NCBI RefSeq assembly: GCF_016861695.1
Contig: NZ_BOLP01000004.1
Span: 409,060 to 473,059 of the forward strand
Source: Levilactobacillus andaensis
Lineage (GTDB): Bacteria > Bacillota > Bacilli > Lactobacillales > Lactobacillaceae
Direction of reading: 5' to 3'
Length of the DNA stretch: 64,000 nt
Shown: positions 17,738 to 26,586 of the stretch, in pieces
Layout: each line of letters begins with the position of its first letter
Numbering within the stretch: the stretch's first letter is position 1
Notes under the pieces: model-generated
The model's database searches: none
What the model saw: the letters and a program-made list of their open reading frames with translations, nothing else
What the model was told of the DNA's origin: nothing
Made by a program: the position numbers and the translations under genes

Positions 17738-17923
17738 TCGTTCAAACTCAGGACCATCTGCTTCGAACTCTTGAGTTAACTTCACAAAAGTTATCAAGAA
17801 TTCGCTATAGTAATCTTGCCAATTCAAACCAGCAATTTGCTCACGATAGCAATAACTCTTGGCACGTCTTTTAAGCTCCTGCTCGTACTTTTTAAATGCT
17901 TCCGTAGCCCGTTCTTCTAACAT
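17729..17923 (-). pseudogene. Truncated sigma-factor-like (ComX-type) gene
   Basis: 64 aa. The helical text FKKYEQELKRRAKSY, then LNWQDYYSEFLITFVKL resembles region 2 of short alternative sigma factors of the ComX/SigH type (F..Y, then the D-Y-x-x-E motif), which are normally 160-190 aa. The frame ends (GG-stop) inside repeat C2, and no remaining sigma region 4 is seen downstream. Probably a remnant truncated by the repeat. ATG at 17923 has AAAGGA upstream. Family call is by pattern. Confidence 0.4.
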
Positions 17924-18018
17924 CACTATCATTCCTTTCGTTAGATCAACTCAAATAAAACTTAAATTAATTTACTTACTAACTCGATTTTTTCGTCCCC
18001 TTTGTACGAAATGACACG

Positions 18019-18065
18019 AAAAAAGGTCACACCTTCAAGTCTCAATGGACTATCAGGGTGTGACC
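18019..18065 (-). terminator. Intrinsic terminator (leftward)
   Basis: GGTCACACC (18025-18033) with GGTGTGACC (18057-18065); on the reverse strand a T-run follows. Confidence 0.75.
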
Positions 18066-18107
18066 AATCAGGTTACTTTCGCTGAATGTTGTTTATCTTA
18101 TTCAATA

Positions 18108-18326
18108 CTAGGGGGGTACCTTTAACGACCATTCTAATCGACAATCACCAGCTAATACACTGAACCATACTTGGTAGCAACAGTATCTTAGCAAACCGTT
18201 GTTATTAGGAAACAGTTTATATACATGCTTCAAGCCGCCAATTTCATCTCTGGGGAGAGGTGAAATTATCTTGGGTCTTTCGTGCTTAGGGGGAGTTAAA
18301 AATGGACGATTTTCACAATTTTTCAC
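18108..18326 (-). CDS. Doubtful small open frame, 72 aa
   Basis: Unrecognised. Starts at GTG without a visible RBS. The composition (PFLTPPKHERPKIISPLPRD) is unusual but not repeat-derived. A leftward terminator lies 40 bases past the stop, which is the only support. It could be a remnant of a longer gene. Confidence 0.25.
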   Translation of the reverse strand: MKNCENRPFLTPPKHERPKIISPLPRDEIGGLKHVYKLFPNNNGLLRYCCYQVWFSVLAGDCRLEWSLKVPP

Positions 18327-18456
18327 ATACTAAATAAAAAGTATACGCAAATTGTAAAGAACCCATGTTTAAAATTCGCTGTTGGAAATATCTTAATTAC
18401 TTATTTTAAGACTAATTCCATCTTGTATTTTAGTTGAGATTATCAGTCTTGATAAG

Positions 18457-19353
18457 TTACTCTTCAACCAAAATCACTATTGATTGACCGTCTACAGCCT
18501 TCTCGTTGTATGAATCAATCGGCTCAATCCCACCACCAATGCGCCAGCCTTTATCATATTGAAGACGCGTTGCTAAATCATATCCTGCATTTGCCAAGGC
18601 CTGTGTTACCTCTGCATTACTATCTGGATCTTTAACAACGAAAGTGATTACTCGAAAGTCTTTAAAAGTTACACCATCAGCAGTCAATAGTGTACTGAAT
18701 TTTTGCTGTTCTTCACTATCATTATTACTTTCTAAAATATACTGAGCATCTCTTCCTAAAAATTGATTTGCTGCATCCTCTACGCCCTCATCATAAACTG
18801 TGTTGGGGAATTGTTTCATCAAATTAATATCTGCCGGTTGCAAATCATATTTGGGGATATACGGCGTCCAATCCATCGCTGAAGTTGTTGCTGTTGCTGG
18901 TGTTGTGTTATCACTCGTAGTAGTTGAGCTAGTTCCAGTCGTACTCGTCGATGGCGTTGCAACCGGCACACTAGTCTTCGCTTTCTGCGTCGAACTAGCA
19001 TCATTCAAATACCCTCGCCAAATCCAGCCACCGTGCTGGCCATCCGCACTGTTCACATGGTAATAAATCAAGTAGTTCCCGGAATCCACGTCGTACAACT
19101 CTTCATGGGCATTCGTATACCAGACCATATCTGGCGTGTTGCTATTGTAGTCATACCGAATGCCTAGATGTTCCGAATAGCGCGCGCCCTGAGTCGCTAC
19201 CAATGCGTGCTTGCCCATACTCCGCCGCCAAACTAAGCGCACCGAGTTAGACCGACTGGCGGAGTATTGTGAACTCGCCGAAGCAGTTAGCGTGCCGCCA
19301 ACTAGTCCTAAACCAACGCTCGTGGCAATAATACCTTTGACAATTTTTTTCAT
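18457..19353 (-). CDS. Secreted protein with repeat-type cell-surface domain, 298 aa
   Basis: Signal peptide (MKKIVKGIIATSVGLGLVGG, cleavage after ASA). Next, about residues 28-115, a surface-type domain: YSASRSNSVRLVWRRSMGKH, GARYSEHLGIRYDYNS, VWYTNAHEELYDV, YLIYYHVNS and GGWIWRGYL. This pattern is common in extracellular lactobacillus proteins. A Thr/Ser-rich linker (about 120-160) leads to a distinct C-terminal domain of unknown function. No LPxTG anchor. Lower GC in the second half suggests a different history for that domain. A broken paralogue of the first domain lies just upstream. Confidence 0.75.
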   Translation of the reverse strand: MKKIVKGIIATSVGLGLVGGTLTASASSQYSASRSNSVRLVWRRSMGKHALVATQGARYSEHLGIRYDYNSNTPDMVWYTNAHEELYDVDSGNYLIYYHVNSADGQHGGWIWRGYLNDASSTQKAKTSVPVATPSTSTTGTSSTTTSDNTTPATATTSAMDWTPYIPKYDLQPADINLMKQFPNTVYDEGVEDAANQFLGRDAQYILESNNDSEEQQKFSTLLTADGVTFKDFRVITFVVKDPDSNAEVTQALANAGYDLATRLQYDKGWRIGGGIEPIDSYNEKAVDGQSIVILVEE

Positions 19354-19451
19354 TCTAATTGCCTTCCTCTCATTGCACCTAGTTTAGTCAGAACGCTATT
19401 TCTCGGCCACATAAACGGTGAGCACAGTCGCTGATAGTAAAGGTTCGGCCC

Positions 19452-19682
19452 TCAATTAATCTGGCCGCACGAAAAAGCGGTCAGCGTGCTCAAATCCCCG
19501 TAGCCATAACCCAAGTGCTTCGAATAGCGAGCACCTTTACCCGTCGCATGAACCGCGTGTCGGCCCATCGACCGCCGCCGGATTAACCTGATTGAATTTG
19601 ACCGTTGTGCCGAATACTGAGCCTTCGCCGCTGCGGTCACCGTCATCCCCGTTGACGCTAGACCAACCACCGCAACGGTCAT
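19452..19682 (-). pseudogene. Degenerate duplicate of the neighbouring surface-protein N-terminus
   Basis: 76-residue frame aligning with the start of the 18457-19353 protein (QYSAQRSNSIRLIRRRSMGR versus QYSASRSNSVRLVWRRSMGK, then GARYSKHLGYGY). It loses the frame soon after. At the 5' side a GAGGAGG RBS exists, but the original start is separated from this frame by a TGA, so the signal peptide is also shifted. A tandem duplication in decay. Confidence 0.65.
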
Positions 19683-19789
19683 AGCAACGCGTTGTCAAAT
19701 CTATTTAACCTGCCAACCTCCTCTGTAAGCTGCCCTCAGCGTAGCATATCCCCAGCGACAGTTACGAGTCCTTTCGAATTGCCCCTATG

Positions 19790-19832
19790 AAAAAGTCCCC
19801 CGCCAAATTAATGGGTGGGAGACTTGTTTTAG
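19790..19832. terminator. Intrinsic terminator, possibly bidirectional
   Basis: AAGTC-CCCC-CC pairs with GG-GGG-GACTT with one bulge; T-rich right flank. Confidence 0.65.
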
Positions 19833-19865
19833 TATCGTTTTAATTGTCGTGTAAATGAGCTTCTT

Positions 19866-19937
19866 CGCCTTACCGACCGGCCATCTATGGATTGAACCGG
19901 CACGCCTGAGCCCATGTCTGACGACCTCTTGGCCTGC
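19866..19937 (+). repeat. Internally deleted type D repeat, copy D-del
   Basis: Keeps both terminal segments (CGCCTTACCG ... GAACCGG and GCCTGAGCCCAT ... CGACCTCT) but lacks about 95 internal bases that hold both arms. It precedes copy A4 in the same order as intact D-A pairs. Confidence 0.7.
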
Positions 19938-20046
19938 ACTGTGTTTTCCTGTCAATTAGGCAAATGACCACATGGATCTTTAACGATCACACCATGACAT
20001 TGTAGGCCGAAAATTCCGCTAGTTACCATGACAGAGCACAGTCAGA

Positions 20047-20230
20047 GCCGGAGGAGGCCAGGGATGTAGCCAGCCGTGACGACGATGTTAGTCGGGGTTA
20101 TTTCCCGGCTTACATCGTGGGACGACCTCGGAGACACGTGATCTTCGTGGCTTTGAGGCGAGCCGGAAGCCCGAACCTCAGGCTGGAGGCGTTCCCCACA
20201 GCAGGCGGAATCCCTGGCAGCCGGAGTGCG
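20047..20230 (+). repeat. Type A cloverleaf repeat, copy A4
   Basis: Arm 3 GATGTTAGTCGGGG/CCCGGCTTACATC. GTGCG-type end faces the permease stop codon 21 bases away. Confidence 0.92.
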
Positions 20231-20250
20231 GCAATTCTAACACAATCCCA

Positions 20251-21840
20251 CTAGTCCTCATTAACTCGCTGATTCAACTCCTCAGCGATGCGGAACGACT
20301 CGCTGTAGTAAGCGTCGTGCACGCCCAGGTAGTAGCAGGCCAAGCTCCCGGCCGCCACGAACACGAAGTCCAGCGGATAAGGCATCGTGCCCAGCCCACC
20401 GAATTCCGTGCTCCCCATCAGCGACATGATGGTCAGCCAGACCATTTCGGCTAACAACCACCGGCTGCCCTTGAGGCTCGCCCGTAGTGACTGCCACCCC
20501 GCTGGTTTTCGGATCTCATAATACACGTAGCAGACCAGCCCCAGCGCAATCACGCCGAAGACCTCAATCGTGGTCGGCCACTTGGCCCAGTAGATGGCCA
20601 GGCTTGCCAGCACGTAGGCCAGCGGTGCCCACCAGTTCAGCCCGTGCAGTCGAAATGGCCGGACAAACTTAGGTCCCTGCTGGCGGAGCGCCGTCACCGT
20701 GACCGGTCCGGTCAGATAGGCGATCAGCGTGGACGTCGAAATCACGTTGGACAGCGTGCTCCAATTACGAAAGCCCGCGACCAATACGACACCGAGCAGC
20801 ATATTGACGATCATCGCGCGCCGCGGCGTCTGGTATTTCCGGTTGATCTCCCCCAATTTTGTCGGCACGTGCTTGGTCCCGGTCATGGCGGCCAGGGCCC
20901 GACTCGTCGTCGCCACAAAGGAGACCCCGGTGCCAAATGGTGACACAAAGGCGTCCAAATACAACAGTGTCGACAGCCAGCCCAAGTTCAACAGGATGGC
21001 GAGGTCGGCAAATGGCGACTGGAAGTTGACGCCCCGCCAGCCATGTTGCAGCATCCCCGCTGGCACGGCCCCAATGAAGGCGACCTGCAGCATCGTGTAG
21101 ATCACGGTACTGATTCCAAAGGCGATGACGATGCCCCAAAGAATGTTGCGCTCCGGGTGCTCGATCTCATTACCCATGTTGATGGTCGTCTGAAAGGCGT
21201 TGTAGGAAAAGATGATGCCGGCGGCCGTGGTCGCGGAGAAGATCGATGCGCTCCCGGCCGGCATGAAGCCCGCGGTGTGCGCAAAGTTTTGCGGCTCAAA
21301 ACCCGTCCAGATCAAGACGATGATGGTCAACGTGGGAATGGCTAATTTAAAAATCGAAATAAAACTCGTAAATCGAGTTAACAGCTTTACCGACCAAAAG
21401 TTCAGGAGGGTAAAGGCCAGAATGAACAGGAAGACGATCACTAATCCTTGATTGGTGATGTTGCCGTCCCGCAAGAACCCGCGCGTCCAATTGGCCCAGG
21501 ACCACGGCCAGGAGCTCATGTACTGGACCGCCGCCACCGCTTCGATCGGAATAATCGTTAAGAGGGACAACCAATTCGACCACCCGGCCACAAACCCCAA
21601 TAAGGGGCCGTGGGAGAAGGCGGCGTACTGGCTCATCCCGCCACTCGTGGGAAACATCGTTCCCAATTCAATATAATTCACTGCAATTAGGCCAATGACA
21701 ACGGCCCCTAAGATCCATGATAAAACTGCGGCTGGACCAGCGATTTGTGCGGCCATCCCGGCCCCAAACAACCACCCCGAGCCAATGATGGCACTCAGCG
21801 TTAACATGACTAGAGAGTATAAACTCATCTTGCGCTTCAA
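20251..21840 (-). CDS. APC-family amino-acid permease
   Basis: Membrane transporter of the amino acid-polyamine-organocation family, about 529 aa with about 12-14 hydrophobic segments. The first helix has SAIIGSGWLFGAGMAA, the classic unwound substrate-binding GSGW motif; later come FSYNAFQTTINMGNEIEHPERNI and AFVSPFGTGVSF, typical for the family. TTG at 21840 (MKRKMSLYS) fits best, with GTGGGGA upstream; ATG at 21828 is the alternative. A longer frame reaches 21942 but covers leader hairpins. Substrate not determined. Confidence 0.8.
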   Translation of the reverse strand: MKRKMSLYSLVMLTLSAIIGSGWLFGAGMAAQIAGPAAVLSWILGAVVIGLIAVNYIELGTMFPTSGGMSQYAAFSHGPLLGFVAGWSNWLSLLTIIPIEAVAAVQYMSSWPWSWANWTRGFLRDGNITNQGLVIVFLFILAFTLLNFWSVKLLTRFTSFISIFKLAIPTLTIIVLIWTGFEPQNFAHTAGFMPAGSASIFSATTAAGIIFSYNAFQTTINMGNEIEHPERNILWGIVIAFGISTVIYTMLQVAFIGAVPAGMLQHGWRGVNFQSPFADLAILLNLGWLSTLLYLDAFVSPFGTGVSFVATTSRALAAMTGTKHVPTKLGEINRKYQTPRRAMIVNMLLGVVLVAGFRNWSTLSNVISTSTLIAYLTGPVTVTALRQQGPKFVRPFRLHGLNWWAPLAYVLASLAIYWAKWPTTIEVFGVIALGLVCYVYYEIRKPAGWQSLRASLKGSRWLLAEMVWLTIMSLMGSTEFGGLGTMPYPLDFVFVAAGSLACYYLGVHDAYYSESFRIAEELNQRVNED

Positions 21841-21917
21841 GCCAAATTCCCCACTTTCAAAAAATGATTCGTCAGTTGTTCTTAGGTGGGCGCCGGCAAG
21901 TTCACCTGCGCCACCGT

Positions 21918-22007
21918 GTTCGGTCAGCCTCACTCTAAGCAAAGACTGGATACAAAAGGACCGAACACCTCGTCGATTTCAACAACGACCCAATCTGACG
22001 TGTTCGG
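21918..22007 (-). promoter_or_regulatory. Leader with mutually exclusive hairpins upstream of the permease
   Basis: On the reverse strand CCGAACAC occurs twice (about 21999-22006 and 21918-21925) with GTGTTCGG between (about 21961-21968), so the middle segment can pair with either flank (10-bp perfect stem in one case). This resembles an attenuator. No T-run or T-box motif was found. Confidence 0.4.
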
Positions 22008-22060
22008 CCCATTTTACACTTGCTCTCTGGCAATGCCATAAGAAAGTGGGAATAATCTGC

Positions 22061-22765
22061 TTAGAAGAACTGACCAACGTAGTAGTGAATAAACATGGTA
22101 ATAATGCCGACAATCAGGTTCCGAATAATGGCTGTCTTCACCAGTCCATGGCCTAATTTAGCACTCAGAAAACCCGTCAACGTGACGGACAACAGCACGG
22201 CCACAATGGTCGCTGGCCACTGGGTTGCGGCTGGAAAGAGCGTCATGGCAACCAGTGGGAAGGTCCCACCCAAAGCCGCCGCGAACAGTGAGGAAAAGGC
22301 GGCGTCCCAAGGGTTCATGTAGTGGCCGAGTTGAATGTCTTCCTTAACGTTGACGACCGTGCCCAGCGCGTCCTTACTCATCAGGTCCTTGGCGATGGCC
22401 AGTGACGTTTCCTCGCTGACCCCGCGGTCCAGGTAAAACTGTTGGACGGATTTCAGCTGACCCGCATAATCCGTGTCCAGCAACCGTTCTTCCTTCGCCA
22501 CGGCCGCCTTTTCGGTATCCTTTTGCGTGCTGACGGAGGCGTATTCGCCAGACGCCATGGAAAAGGCGCAGGCCAGCAGGTCGGATAAACCGGCGATAAA
22601 AATCGTAAACTGGTTGTTCGTTGCGGCGGCGACACTGAACAGGACCCCGACAACCGTCAAAATCCCATCATTTGAGCCCAGAACGCCGGCCCGCAACGTG
22701 TTGAGCTTTTCTTCCATTGTTTGATGTTGCTTTTTAGCTTTCTTCAATTCTCGATTTGCAACCAT
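22061..22765 (-). CDS. VIT/CCC1-family metal transporter, second copy
   Basis: Membrane protein, 234 aa, of the VIT1/CCC1 family (Fe2+/Mn2+ export in bacteria by family knowledge). LRAGVLGSNDGILTVVGVL in helix 1, ASGEYASVSTQKD after helix 2, a cytoplasmic helical metal-binding region, then three C-terminal helices ending GIITMFIHYYVG. RBS GGGGAGG. 13 bases after its paralogue, so cotranscribed. The two copies are clearly diverged, which suggests different metals or a heteromer. Confidence 0.88.
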   Translation of the reverse strand: MVANRELKKAKKQHQTMEEKLNTLRAGVLGSNDGILTVVGVLFSVAAATNNQFTIFIAGLSDLLACAFSMASGEYASVSTQKDTEKAAVAKEERLLDTDYAGQLKSVQQFYLDRGVSEETSLAIAKDLMSKDALGTVVNVKEDIQLGHYMNPWDAAFSSLFAAALGGTFPLVAMTLFPAATQWPATIVAVLLSVTLTGFLSAKLGHGLVKTAIIRNLIVGIITMFIHYYVGQFF

Positions 22766-22778
22766 AGTTGAGCCTCCC

Positions 22779-23465
22779 CTAAGCGAATAAGCTACCGATG
22801 CCGTAGGTGACCAGCATCGTTAAAATTCCGGCAATGACGTTACGCGCCGTCCCGTTTCGACGGTTCGCATTCCCCAGCATCGCCGCCACGTAACCGGTAA
22901 TCGACAGCGCCACGACCACGGCCAAGAAGGTCCCCAGGATGCGCCATTTTGCTGGCAACAGGGTAATCGACAACAGTGGCAGAATCGACCCGGTTGGGAA
23001 GGAGATCATTGACGCAATCGCTGCGGAAAATGGATTAGTGTACTCACCAGCGTTAAAGCCAAATCGCTCACGGACGGTGGTCTTCACTGGATCCTCGGCC
23101 ATCATTTCTTTCGTGGCCTGTTCCGCCAGCTCCGGTTTGATGCCGGTCGCCGCATACTTGTCACGGACAAAGGAAAACTCATCATCATAATTGTCATCCA
23201 ACGCGACCGTCTGAGTTTCAATGGCCTTACGTTGCGCGTCCTTTTGCGTGTTGACCGAGACATACTCGCCCATCGCCATGGAGACTGTCCCGGCAATCAT
23301 TCCGGCAATCCCGGAAATAAAGATGGCGTAACTACTGGTGGCCGCCCCCGCGACACCAATAACAATCCCAGCAACGGAAAGAATCCCGTCGTTAGCCCCC
23401 ATCACACTAGCCCGCAGCACGTTGATCCGTTGCGCCAACGTGGCCTGCTTTTTTACCTTTTTCAT
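22779..23465 (-). CDS. VIT/CCC1-family metal transporter, first copy
   Basis: 228 aa paralogue of the downstream gene: LRASVMGANDGILSVAGIVIG, MGEYVSVNTQKDAQRKA, a cytoplasmic acidic helix region and three terminal helices. ATG at 23465 (MKKVKK) is preferred over the frame start at 23501 because GGGGGCGAAG lies about 10 bases upstream. First gene of a two-gene metal export operon, divergent from a Fur/PerR-type gene. Confidence 0.88.
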   Translation of the reverse strand: MKKVKKQATLAQRINVLRASVMGANDGILSVAGIVIGVAGAATSSYAIFISGIAGMIAGTVSMAMGEYVSVNTQKDAQRKAIETQTVALDDNYDDEFSFVRDKYAATGIKPELAEQATKEMMAEDPVKTTVRERFGFNAGEYTNPFSAAIASMISFPTGSILPLLSITLLPAKWRILGTFLAVVVALSITGYVAAMLGNANRRNGTARNVIAGILTMLVTYGIGSLFA

Positions 23466-23505
23466 AACTACTTCGCCCCCAAAAGATTTCCGATAATTCA
23501 ATCAT

Positions 23506-23533
23506 ATTATAGTTTAACACTAGTTAGAAACAA
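23506..23533 (-). promoter_or_regulatory. Promoter of the VIT operon
   Basis: Reverse strand TTGTTT (23533-23528), 16 bases, TATAAT (23511-23506), about 40 bases upstream of the start codon. Confidence 0.6.
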
Positions 23534-23565
23534 AAGTTAGGTGTATCTAATTAATCTCAGCTAAT

Positions 23566-23580
23566 TTAGAATGATTATTA
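23566..23580. promoter_or_regulatory. PerR/Fur-box-like site
   Basis: TTAGAATGATTATTA matches 12 of 15 positions of the PerR box TTATAATTATTATAA. It lies between the divergent VIT operon and the Fur-family gene. Confidence 0.45.
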
Positions 23581-23754
23581 TCTGCTAACGAATCCATTGT
23601 ACTCACTATCCCGGAAAAAGTAAACGTCAATTTGGCATTTTTTAATTTTTAATCACGATTTATTCTAAAGTAGAGCGGAATGCTGGACGTGTCGCCAAAA
23701 TGTGGTTTAATAGAGTCAAACTAGACTGATTATAAATTAAAGGAGGGATTCCCA

Positions 23755-24243
23755 ATGGCTAGTCAGCAACAACTTCTCAACCAAGCCTTGAAGACGTTGA
23801 AGGAGCACCACGTCCGGGTGACCCCACAACGACAAATTATCTTAACTTATTTGGTGACCCACCATAACCATCCGGCGGTCGACACCATTTTTAATGCGCT
23901 ATCGGACCAACTTCCTAACCTTAGCATGGCGACCGTCTACAACACGCTTAACCTCTTAGTGGACCTGGGTATCGTCATTGAATTGCCGAACGACAACGGT
24001 GGGATTCGCTACGATTTCTACGGGCGGCCCCACTACCACGTCATCTGTGAGAACTGCGGTAAGATTACCGATGTCTTCGCTCCCGACTTCGACGAGATCG
24101 AACAGGAACTGAACGACCAGGCCAGCAAGCAAACCGGGTACTTGGTGACGAGCAATCACGTTGAGGTGTACGGTCTCTGCCCCGAATGCCAACAGAAACT
24201 GCACATCGACCGGAAACGGCAGAGCTGGGCTACTGCAGAGTAG
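23755..24243 (+). CDS. Fur-family metal-dependent regulator (PerR-like)
   Basis: 162 aa. Winged helix (RVTPQRQIILTYLVTHHNHPAVDTIF, then MATVYNTLNLLVDLGIV) followed by the metal-sensing domain: YGRPHYHVICENCGKITDV has the H-H and first CxxC, and YGLCPECQQK the second CxxC of the structural zinc site. The Asp/His arrangement resembles PerR more than Fur, but the sensed signal (peroxide, Fe, Mn) cannot be decided by eye. Strong RBS AGGAGGG. Divergent from two VIT metal transporters with a shared PerR-like box between. Confidence 0.88.
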   Translation: MASQQQLLNQALKTLKEHHVRVTPQRQIILTYLVTHHNHPAVDTIFNALSDQLPNLSMATVYNTLNLLVDLGIVIELPNDNGGIRYDFYGRPHYHVICENCGKITDVFAPDFDEIEQELNDQASKQTGYLVTSNHVEVYGLCPECQQKLHIDRKRQSWATAE

Positions 24244-24263
24244 TTATACTTGCGTGAAATGGC

Positions 24264-24442
24264 CGCGCTCCGGCTGCCAGGGATTCCGCCTGCTGTGGGG
24301 ACGCTCCGGACTATGGGGCGGTCCTCCGACTCGATTTTAAGCCACGAAGAACCTGTGTCTTAAAAGTCGCCCATCCTGTTAGCTAGCCAGCGGCCAGCTA
24401 ACAGTATTTCCACGGCTGGCTGCATCCCTGGCCTCCTCCGGC
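24264..24442 (-). repeat. Type A cloverleaf repeat, copy A5
   Basis: CGCGCTCCGG end 20 bases after the Fur-family stop codon. Arm 3 TGTTAGCT/AGCTAACA. Arm 1 is altered relative to other copies. Confidence 0.92.
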
Positions 24443-25207
24443 TCACATTGCGCGCTAACTTTACTGACGTTTAGCCCCGGCTCTGGATTTCAAGTTGGGG
24501 CACTGCAATTTCGATTGGGATTGTCATTGTCGTTGGGCAGTTCGTAGATGGCTTTTCAATTTACAAATGCGTTTCACCGGCACTAACCGTTAGCAAATTC
24601 TCAAAAATAGCGTGCCCTGCTGAACTCTAGTAGTCGCATGCTTTTTAGGTTGTCCGGCGTTTGGTAAGTTGGTTGCACAACAAAGCAGATTCTTCCGTTC
24701 CGTTGCCATTAGGTGTTACCCTTTTCAGTAGAGGGTATCGACTAGCGGAGCTGCCAACTGTGAATTCAGGTGTACGTTCCCACTAAATGTTTGTTGGACT
24801 AAATAGATTGCAGGATGACAAGTTGGGCCATTTTTGTGGTGGCTACTGGCAGGTCTGTGGTGTTTCCAGAAGCGTCCGGAAAACGCCATCATACCAGTGT
24901 TATCGGCAATCTTCAGCACCACTTTTTAACCGATTAAATGCCACCAAAATTAACAACCAAGTCAAAATGTATAAACCCCGACACTTAATATTACAGATAA
25001 GTTACAGGGGTCACCAACATTTAATCTATTTGCAAACACCGCCAGTAAAGCCCATGGCGCTCGTTATTACCACCGTAATATTACGCAAAAGGCCCAATCT
25101 GGCGGTTGTCGGCAGGACCAATCATGTATATAGTTGATAACGGATATTATCGACTGAGCAACCGCTAGCACGGCTGTCGTAATTAAACTAGAAGAAAGAT
25201 ATGAGGG
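24443..25207. other. Long intergenic region without a recognisable gene
   Basis: About 760 bases. Short frames on both strands lack RBS and recognisable protein pattern. Near the 3' end a small inverted repeat GATAA/TTATC (about 25135-25150) and a possible TTGTCG/TATATA promoter precede the amidase gene. Confidence 0.4.
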
Positions 25208-26317
25208 ATGATCAGGGTGAAAATGCATAAAGTAGTTTTAACCGCACTGGCCACACTGGGGGCAGCCGGAATCTTCGGCTTGTCAACGACCACGGCTTCA
25301 GCTGCCAGCTCCAACGTCAATGATTATATTAATAGTCAGGACATTACGCCGGCGAAAGTCACGAGTAATGTTTGGAGTGGTTTTCCAAAATACAAGTATC
25401 GAAATGGTAAAGCTAAGCCGGAAGGTGTCGTTATTCATGAAACGGCCAACCCTTCCTCAACCATCTACAACGAAATCGCCTACATGAAGCGTAACTACAA
25501 CAACGCCTTCGTTCACAGTTTCGTCGATGCTTCTAGCATCATCAACATCGCCAACACCGACTACCTCTCATGGGGTGTCGGCTATCCCGGGAACGCGCGC
25601 TTCGTTCAATTTGAACAGGTCGAAGTCCACAGCAAGTCTGCCTTCGCCCATGAAATTGCGAACGCCGCATGGTATACCGCTTATCTGTTAGACGAATACA
25701 ACTTGAAGCCTAACGATGCCGCTTACGACGGTAAGGGAACGGTTTGGTCCCACGGTTCCGTTGCGAAGTACCTCGGTGGTTCTACGCATACCGATCCCGT
25801 TGGCTACTACGCTAGCGCCGGGAGCAAGTATTTCGGTCAAAAGTACACCATGGCGATGTTCTATCAAATGGTCAAGAAGTACTACAACAGCATTAACTTG
25901 AGTCACACGAAGTTAATGTCCGCAACTTACACCTCTGTCAACCAACAGGCCCAATTGAGCAGCACGTACAAGAAGTACTACCTGTACAACCACGTCAAGG
26001 GCTCCAACAAGAACGCCAAGCGTCAAAGTTGGTCCAAGATTTCGCCTAAGGTTGGTAAGACCTACTACATCGACATGACCGCCAAGAAGAGCAACGGGTC
26101 CATGTGGTACCGGATTCGCCCATCGAAGAACAGTGCCAAGCGTTACTGGGTCTACTCCGGCAACCTGACCAACATCGCTAACGTTGTGACGGCGACCGCC
26201 ACGAGCGCCAGCGCCTCTAGTGAGTCCGCTGCCACTTCTTCCAGCGTTGCTAGTTCCAGTAGCAGTGCCGTTGAAAGTAGCGCAACCAGTACCAGCAGTG
26301 CTAGCAGTAGCAACTAA
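25208..26317 (+). CDS. Secreted N-acetylmuramoyl-L-alanine amidase (Amidase_2/PGRP type)
   Basis: Cell-wall hydrolase cleaving the lactyl-Ala bond of peptidoglycan. About 369 aa. Signal peptide ending TTTASA, then the zinc amidase domain about residues 55-220: VVIHETANP provides the first His, FVHSFVD and THTDPVGYY the others with the catalytic region. Residues about 235-325 form an SH3/GW-like wall-binding domain (YYLYNHVKGSNKNAKRQSW, YWVYSGNL). A Ser/Ala/Thr-rich tail of about 40 aa ends the protein. Starts at 25217 (GTG) or 25223 (ATG) are also plausible, because AGGGTGA precedes the latter. Confidence 0.85.
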   Translation: MIRVKMHKVVLTALATLGAAGIFGLSTTTASAASSNVNDYINSQDITPAKVTSNVWSGFPKYKYRNGKAKPEGVVIHETANPSSTIYNEIAYMKRNYNNAFVHSFVDASSIINIANTDYLSWGVGYPGNARFVQFEQVEVHSKSAFAHEIANAAWYTAYLLDEYNLKPNDAAYDGKGTVWSHGSVAKYLGGSTHTDPVGYYASAGSKYFGQKYTMAMFYQMVKKYYNSINLSHTKLMSATYTSVNQQAQLSSTYKKYYLYNHVKGSNKNAKRQSWSKISPKVGKTYYIDMTAKKSNGSMWYRIRPSKNSAKRYWVYSGNLTNIANVVTATATSASASSESAATSSSVASSSSSAVESSATSTSSASSSN

Positions 26318-26327
26318 ATTCTAATGT

Positions 26328-26368
26328 GAAACGGCTCGCCCATAAGTTGTATGGGGAGCCGTTTTTTT
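26328..26368 (+). terminator. Intrinsic terminator after the amidase
   Basis: AACGGCTC-CCCAT/ATGGGGAGCCGTT stem and T7 run. Confidence 0.9.
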
Positions 26369-26403
26369 GTGCTTTGAAAACCTTAGGGATAGATGAAAAT
26401 GTC

Positions 26404-26586
26404 CGCACTGCGGCTGTCAGGGATTCCGCCTGCTGTGGGGACGCTTCAGCCTGGAAAAACACCCGGCTTATCGCTCGCTTTTAAGCCGCGGAAAACACGC
26501 GTCTTAAAAGTCGCCCATCTTGTTAGCTCGCCAGCGGCCAGCTAACAGGATTACCACGGCTGGCTACATCCCTGGCCGCCTCCAGC
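26404..26586 (-). repeat. Type A cloverleaf repeat, copy A6
   Basis: CGCACTGCGG end toward the amidase, but after its terminator. Arm 3 TGTTAGCT/AGCTAACA, arm 2 CTTTTAAG/CTTAAAAG. Confidence 0.92.

Noticed and set aside
21843..22056. T-box leader for the permease
   Set aside because: No T-box sequence or terminator T-run; only alternative hairpins are visible.
24725..25137. Short frames on both strands in the intergenic region
   Set aside because: No RBS, odd composition and no recognised family.
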